Part shown: positions 60,331 through 64,000 of the stretch, one piece after another
How the letters are laid out: every line of letters starts with the position of its first letter
How positions within the stretch are numbered: the stretch's first letter is position 1
Source: a beta proteobacterium L13
Lineage (GTDB): Bacteria; Pseudomonadota; Gammaproteobacteria; Burkholderiales; Chromobacteriaceae
DNA length: 64,000 nucleotides
Direction of reading: 5' to 3'
Assembly (NCBI GenBank): GCA_000335715.1
Contig: AMYZ01000002.1
Location: 186,001 to 250,000 of the forward strand
Translations under genes and position numbers: made by a program
The notes under the pieces: generated by a model
Told to the model about the DNA's origin: nothing
The model's database searches: none
The model's input: only the letters and a program-made list of their open reading frames with translations

Positions 60331-61482
60331 TTATCGCGCTACCTGCTGTAGCGCAGCCAACAACGCCGCCAAATCACCTGCGGTATGACCCGCCGACAAG
60401 GAAACGCGCAATCTTGCCGTTCCTGCCGGTACCGTGGGAGGCCGAATGGCTGGTATCCACACACCCTGCTCGCGCAGGGCGGCAGCCATTCCTACCGCAG
60501 CCTCGTTACTGCCAATAATAATCGCTTGAATTGGCGAACGGGAAGAGAGCAATCGCAAAGATTTATCCTGCATAAATTGCCGTAATGTCAAAATATGCTG
60601 CTGCACTCGTTCCCGCCGCCAGCCCTCCTGCTGCATCACCTGCAAGCTGGCCAGAATGGCCGCCGCCTGCGCAGGGGGATGCGCGGTGGTGAAAATATAC
60701 GTCCTGGCGGTGTTCACCAGCCACTGCACCAAAGCATGGCTGCCCGCCACAAAGGCACCAGCCACCCCGGCAGCCTTGCCCAGCGTGGCCATGTACACCA
60801 CGCGCGGGTGGTGCAAAGCGTACTCCACCAGCGCACCGCGCCCTTCGCCCAGCAGGCCGAAACCATGGGCATCATCCAGATAGAGCCAGGCGTCGTAGCG
60901 TTCGGCCAGCGCCAGCAGCTCGCGCAGCGGTGCCTCGTCGCCATCCATGCTGTACACCGCATCCACGGCAATGAGCCGCGTGCGGGCCGGGGTTTTTTGC
61001 AACAGCGCTTCCAGATGCGCCAGATCACTATGGCGAAACCGTTGAAAATCGGCCCGCGACAGCACGCAGGCATCGTTCAGCGAGGCATGGTTGAGCTTGT
61101 CGGCAAACACCGCGTCGCCGCGCCCCACCAGGCTGGTAATCACCCCCAGGTTGGCCGCATAGCCGGAGCCAAACACCAGCGCGGCCTCGCAGCCTACCCA
61201 GTCGGCCAGGGCGGCTTCGGCCTGCTGCTGGATGGCAAAATGGCCGGCCACCAGCTCGGAGGCACCGGCACCCACGCCCCACTGCTCAATAGCCTGTTGC
61301 ATGGCGCTCTTCAGCGCCGGGTGGTTGGCCAGGCCCAGGTAATCGTTACTGGCAAAGGCCAGGTAATCGCGGCCATCGATGATGACGTGCGGGCCTTGCG
61401 GGCTGTGCAGCGCGTGGCGCTGGCGCAGGCGATGCTCGGCCGCCAGCGCGGCCAGGGCGGGTTCTAGCTGATCCGGGTGCAT
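60331..61482 (-). CDS. bioF: 8-amino-7-oxononanoate synthase BioF
   Basis: PLP enzyme that joins pimeloyl-ACP (or -CoA) and L-alanine in biotin synthesis. FASNDYLGLANHP, GSGYAANLGVI, YLDDAHGFGLLGEGRGAL (block), and the PLP lysine in ATLGKAAGVAGAFV are seen. 383 aa. The ATG at 61482 is chosen; the uptake-like 10-mer (61482-61491) overlaps it and fills the ribosome-binding region, leaving no good Shine-Dalgarno. A terminator separates it from bioB. Confidence 0.95.
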   Translation of the reverse strand: MHPDQLEPALAALAAEHRLRQRHALHSPQGPHVIIDGRDYLAFASNDYLGLANHPALKSAMQQAIEQWGVGAGASELVAGHFAIQQQAEAALADWVGCEAALVFGSGYAANLGVITSLVGRGDAVFADKLNHASLNDACVLSRADFQRFRHSDLAHLEALLQKTPARTRLIAVDAVYSMDGDEAPLRELLALAERYDAWLYLDDAHGFGLLGEGRGALVEYALHHPRVVYMATLGKAAGVAGAFVAGSHALVQWLVNTARTYIFTTAHPPAQAAAILASLQVMQQEGWRRERVQQHILTLRQFMQDKSLRLLSSRSPIQAIIIGSNEAAVGMAAALREQGVWIPAIRPPTVPAGTARLRVSLSAGHTAGDLAALLAALQQVAR

Positions 61483-61503
61483 GCGGCCAACCTTTCTGGC
61501 AGT

Positions 61504-61536
61504 ACATAAAAAAAGCACCTGGGCAAAGCAGGTGCT
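61504..61536 (-). terminator. Terminator between bioB and bioF
   Basis: On the minus strand AGCACCTG pairs with CAGGTGCT around seven bases and is followed by a run of T. It suggests that bioB is transcribed separately from bioF. Confidence 0.85.
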
Positions 61537-61564
61537 CGGGGCATTATTCAGTGCAAGGTGCCGC

Positions 61565-62548
61565 TTATAAAGGCTGCAGGCCCAGCTTGTCCATCAGCGC
61601 GCGGTCGGCGTCCACATCCGGGTTGCCGGTGGTGAGCAGCTTGTCGCCGTAGAAAATGGAGTTGGCACCGGCCAGGAAGCACAGCGCCTGCATGGCTTCC
61701 GGCATCTCGCGGCGGCCGGCCGACAGGCGGACATAGCTCTTGGGCATGGTCAGGCGTGCCACGGCGATGGTTCGCACAAATTCGGTCCAGTCCAGCGCGT
61801 CGGCATCGTCCAGCGGCGTGCCGCTGACTTTCACCAGATTATTGACCGGCACCGATTCCGGCTGCGGCTCCAGGTTGGCCAGCTGCAAAATCAGCCCGGC
61901 GCGCTGCTCGCGGGTTTCGTTCAGGCCCACAATGCCACCACAGCATACCGACAAGCCAGCACCGCGTACCTTGCCCAGGGTGTCCAGGCGGTCTTCGTAC
62001 TCGCGGGTCTGGATGATGTCGGCGTACTTGTCCGGCGCGGTATCCAGGTTGTGGTTATAGAAGTCCAGGCCGGCGTCTTTCAGCTTTTCGGCCTGCCCGT
62101 CTTTCAGCAGGCCAAAGGTGGCGCAGGTCTGCAGGCCCAGTGCTTTGACCTGCTGCACCATGTCCAGGGTTTTTTCCAGGTCGGCATCTTTCGGGCCACG
62201 CCAGGCAGCGCCCATACAGAAGCGGCCGGCTCCGTTGGCTTTGGCGTTGCGCGCGGCTTCTACCACCTCGTCCACGGTCATCATCGGCTGGTTTTCTACC
62301 GGGGTATCGTGGTGAACCGACTGCGGGCAGTAACCGCAGTCCTCCGGACAGCCGCCGGTCTTGATGGAAACCAGCGTGGACAGCTGCACGCGGCTGGGGT
62401 CGAAATGCTGGCGGTGTACCTCGGCGGCGCGGAATACCAGCTCCATGAACGGCAGGTCGTACAGCGCCTCGATCTCGGCCTGCGACCACAACGTGGTTTC
62501 CGCGTGCGGCGTGGCAGGGCGGGTAAATTGGATGGTGGCCTGGTTCAT
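61565..62548 (-). CDS. bioB: Biotin synthase BioB
   Basis: Radical-SAM enzyme that inserts sulfur into dethiobiotin. The 4Fe-4S motif [11 protein letters not shown] (CxxxCxxC) and later [15 protein letters not shown], with the 2Fe-2S cysteines and arginine, are intact. About 327 aa. ATG at 62548 chosen; a TTG three codons earlier is possible. Divergent from comF. No BirA- or BioR-type operator was recognised in the 60-base gap. Confidence 0.97.
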   Translation of the reverse strand: MNQATIQFTRPATPHAETTLWSQAEIEALYDLPFMELVFRAAEVHRQHFDPSRVQLSTLVSIKTGGCPEDCGYCPQSVHHDTPVENQPMMTVDEVVEAARNAKANGAGRFCMGAAWRGPKDADLEKTLDMVQQVKALGLQTCATFGLLKDGQAEKLKDAGLDFYNHNLDTAPDKYADIIQTREYEDRLDTLGKVRGAGLSVCCGGIVGLNETREQRAGLILQLANLEPQPESVPVNNLVKVSGTPLDDADALDWTEFVRTIAVARLTMPKSYVRLSAGRREMPEAMQALCFLAGANSIFYGDKLLTTGNPDVDADRALMDKLGLQPL

Positions 62549-62608
62549 GGTGGGCAATCGCTCGTCATTAGAGTAAAAACATGAGACGAATCTTGCGGGA
62601 GCCGACCG

Positions 62609-63337
62609 ATGCTGTCAAACCTGTGCAGATACATAATTGACAGCTGCCCATTATTTGAACAGCACTGCCAGTTATGCGGCCAACGTGCCACCCTCCATGG
62701 ACTATGTGCGCCCTGCCGCCAGCAGCTGCCATGGCGCCTGGGCCATCGCTGCCCGATATGCCAGGCCCCCGCCGCCAGTGCCCAGGCCCCCTGCGGCGAC
62801 TGCCAGGGCAAGCACCCCGCCTTCGCCCACCTGTATAGCGCCTACGATTACGACTACCCGCTGGAAGGCCTGATCACACGCTGCAAGTACGCCCCGTCAC
62901 CCGCACTGCAAGGCGTGCTGGCCAGCCTGATGCCACAAGCCCTGGCACACGTGCCGTGCGGCGCAGACCGCCCGCTGCCAGACCTGATCATCCCGGTACC
63001 GCTGGCGGCGGCCAGGCTACACGAGCGAGGCTTTAACCTGCCCGATGCCCTGGCGCGCGCGCTGGCTGATACAATGCGCGTCCGATTTGACGACCAGCTG
63101 TGTTGGCGCAAACGCAACACGGACAGCCAGGCCGCCCTGAACCGCCGCGAAAGGCTGAAAAATGTGCGTGATGCCTTCGGCGTAAAACGTCGCTGCGACG
63201 GGCTTTATATTGCCATTGTGGACGATGTCGCCAGCACCGGCGCCACCCTGCATTCCCTGGCCAAAACCCTGAGAAAATCAGGGGCAAAACAGGTAGATGC
63301 CTGGGTGCTGGCCAGGGCCATTGCTCGTCAAGCTTGA
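62609..63337 (+). CDS. comF: ComF-family phosphoribosyltransferase-like protein
   Basis: 242 aa. An N-terminal zinc-ribbon ([17 protein letters not shown], then CPICQ) and a C-terminal phosphoribosyltransferase fold with [13 protein letters not shown]. ComF is required for full natural transformation in some bacteria, where it acts in DNA internalisation. An uptake-like 10-mer lies within its own 5' part (62675). It overlaps nothing and is followed by trmL 38 bases on. Confidence 0.9.
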   Translation: MLSNLCRYIIDSCPLFEQHCQLCGQRATLHGLCAPCRQQLPWRLGHRCPICQAPAASAQAPCGDCQGKHPAFAHLYSAYDYDYPLEGLITRCKYAPSPALQGVLASLMPQALAHVPCGADRPLPDLIIPVPLAAARLHERGFNLPDALARALADTMRVRFDDQLCWRKRNTDSQAALNRRERLKNVRDAFGVKRRCDGLYIAIVDDVASTGATLHSLAKTLRKSGAKQVDAWVLARAIARQA

Positions 63338-63375
63338 CCAACCTGTTGATTCATTGGAATATTCGACCCGCAACG

Positions 63376-63840
63376 ATGTTTACCGTTGTTCTCTACCAGC
63401 CGGAAATACCGCCTAATACAGGCAATATTATTCGACTCTGTGCCAACACCGGCTGTGAATTGCACTTGGTCAAACCGCTGGGTTTTCCGCTTGAGGACGC
63501 CAAACTGAAGCGTGCCGGGCTCGATTATCACGAGTACGCGCGCATGGTGGTTCACGAGAACTGGGAAGCCTGTCTGGCCCACCTGGCTGGCCGCAGAATC
63601 TTTGCAGCCACCACCAAAGGTGCCACGCGGCACGACCACATCGCCTTCCAACCCGGCGATGTATTGCTTTTCGGCCCCGAATCCCGCGGCTTGCCAGCAG
63701 ATATTGTGGCAACCCTGCCGACGGAACAGCGGGTTAGGCTGCCCATGCAGCCCGAATCGCGCAGCTTGAATCTCTCCAACGCCGTCGCCGTGCTTGTATT
63801 CGAAGCCTGGCGTCAGCATGGTTTTGCCGGAGGGATTTAG
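63376..63840 (+). CDS. trmL: tRNA (cytidine/uridine-34-2'-O)-methyltransferase TrmL
   Basis: SPOUT methyltransferase that methylates the wobble base ribose of leucine tRNAs. [20 protein letters not shown] at the start, then [14 protein letters not shown] and [17 protein letters not shown] with the SAM-binding knot. 154 aa. The ATG at 63376 is chosen over an upstream in-frame TTG because it matches the family start. Confidence 0.95.
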   Translation: MFTVVLYQPEIPPNTGNIIRLCANTGCELHLVKPLGFPLEDAKLKRAGLDYHEYARMVVHENWEACLAHLAGRRIFAATTKGATRHDHIAFQPGDVLLFGPESRGLPADIVATLPTEQRVRLPMQPESRSLNLSNAVAVLVFEAWRQHGFAGGI

Positions 63841-63876
63841 CAATTCACGGTTGGCACAACAGCATAAGGAGAGGTC

Positions 63877-64000
63877 ATGAAACCTTTTTACCGATGGCTG
63901 TGGCTCGTGTGTGCCAGCATTTTTCTGGTAGCTTGTACCACTGTCAGGCCGGCAACTGCGACGCAGTCTGCCAAGGCCAATGTGAAGAAACCGGGCAGTA
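63877..64000 (+). CDS. Lipoprotein, 5' end only
   Basis: Forty-one codons before the window ends. MKPFYRWLWLVCASIFLVAC is a lipoprotein signal with a good lipobox (LVAC, cysteine at residue 20), followed by TTVRPATATQSAKANVKK. AGGAGAGG lies just upstream of the ATG. The family cannot be told from this stub. Confidence 0.75.
   Translation, partial: MKPFYRWLWLVCASIFLVACTTVRPATATQSAKANVKKPGS

Noticed and set aside
62549-62608. BirA or BioR operator between bioB and comF
   Set aside because: No TTGTAAACC-type or TTATCTATAA-type dyad is present in the short gap.

Overview
The window is 64 kb of a GC-rich chromosome from a betaproteobacterium, most likely order Neisseriales (a Chromobacteriaceae-type lineage such as Vogesella, Aquitalea or Chromobacterium; the genus cannot be fixed by reading alone). 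The basis is a complete gammaproteobacterial/betaproteobacterial-type division and cell-wall (dcw) cluster ending in lpxC, a gatCAB operon divergent from mreBCD-mrdA-rodA, diderm lipid A and lipoprotein genes, and protein sequences that read as betaproteobacterial. Coding density is high. I see no tRNA, rRNA, CRISPR array, insertion sequence or prophage.

Layout: (1) 1-2.5 kb, 3' part of secA. (2) 2.7-8.4 kb, an oppABCDF oligopeptide importer on the minus strand, followed leftward-to-rightward by pyrC, a TusA-like gene, and a plus-strand NRDE/CNP1-like pair. (3) 11.4-29.3 kb, the whole dcw cluster on the minus strand: mraZ-rsmH-ftsL-ftsI-murE-murF-mraY-murD-ftsW-murG-murC-ddlB-ftsQ-ftsA-ftsZ-lpxC, driven by a near-consensus promoter overlapped by four 10-bp-spaced MraZ boxes; lpxC is frameshifted as read. 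(4) 29.5-32.9 kb gatCAB, and 33.1-38.6 kb the plus-strand rod-shape operon mreBCD-mrdA-rodA. (5) 38.6-50 kb, a mixed block: DUF2145 pair, a desaturase-family gene with an internal deletion, azlCD with an AraC regulator, marC, a PCuAC copper chaperone, glpQ, a CHASE4-GAF-GGDEF-EAL protein, a SelT/W/H-type protein and dinB. (6) 50-57 kb, creBCD and two tandem lipoprotein patatins. (7) 55.6-63.8 kb, biotin genes bioC, bioH, bioF and bioB with a GAF-GAF-GGDEF-EAL protein between bioF and bioH, then comF, trmL and the start of a lipoprotein gene.

Functionally the window is dominated by peptidoglycan precursor synthesis, divisome and elongasome genes, so septal (FtsI/FtsW) and lateral (PBP2/RodA) wall machines lie within 20 kb of each other. 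CreBC/CreD and OppABCDF also relate to envelope stress and peptide import.

The most striking signal is not a gene. The 10-mer TGCGGCCAAC (reverse complement GTTGGCCGCA) occurs about 39 times exactly, and its 9-mer core about 55 times, where chance would give roughly one or fewer. It is on both strands without bias, in all three reading frames and between genes, twice as back-to-back inverted pairs. This is the pattern of a DNA uptake sequence, but the motif is unlike the Neisseria DUS dialects I know, so it is proposed as a candidate new uptake-sequence dialect.
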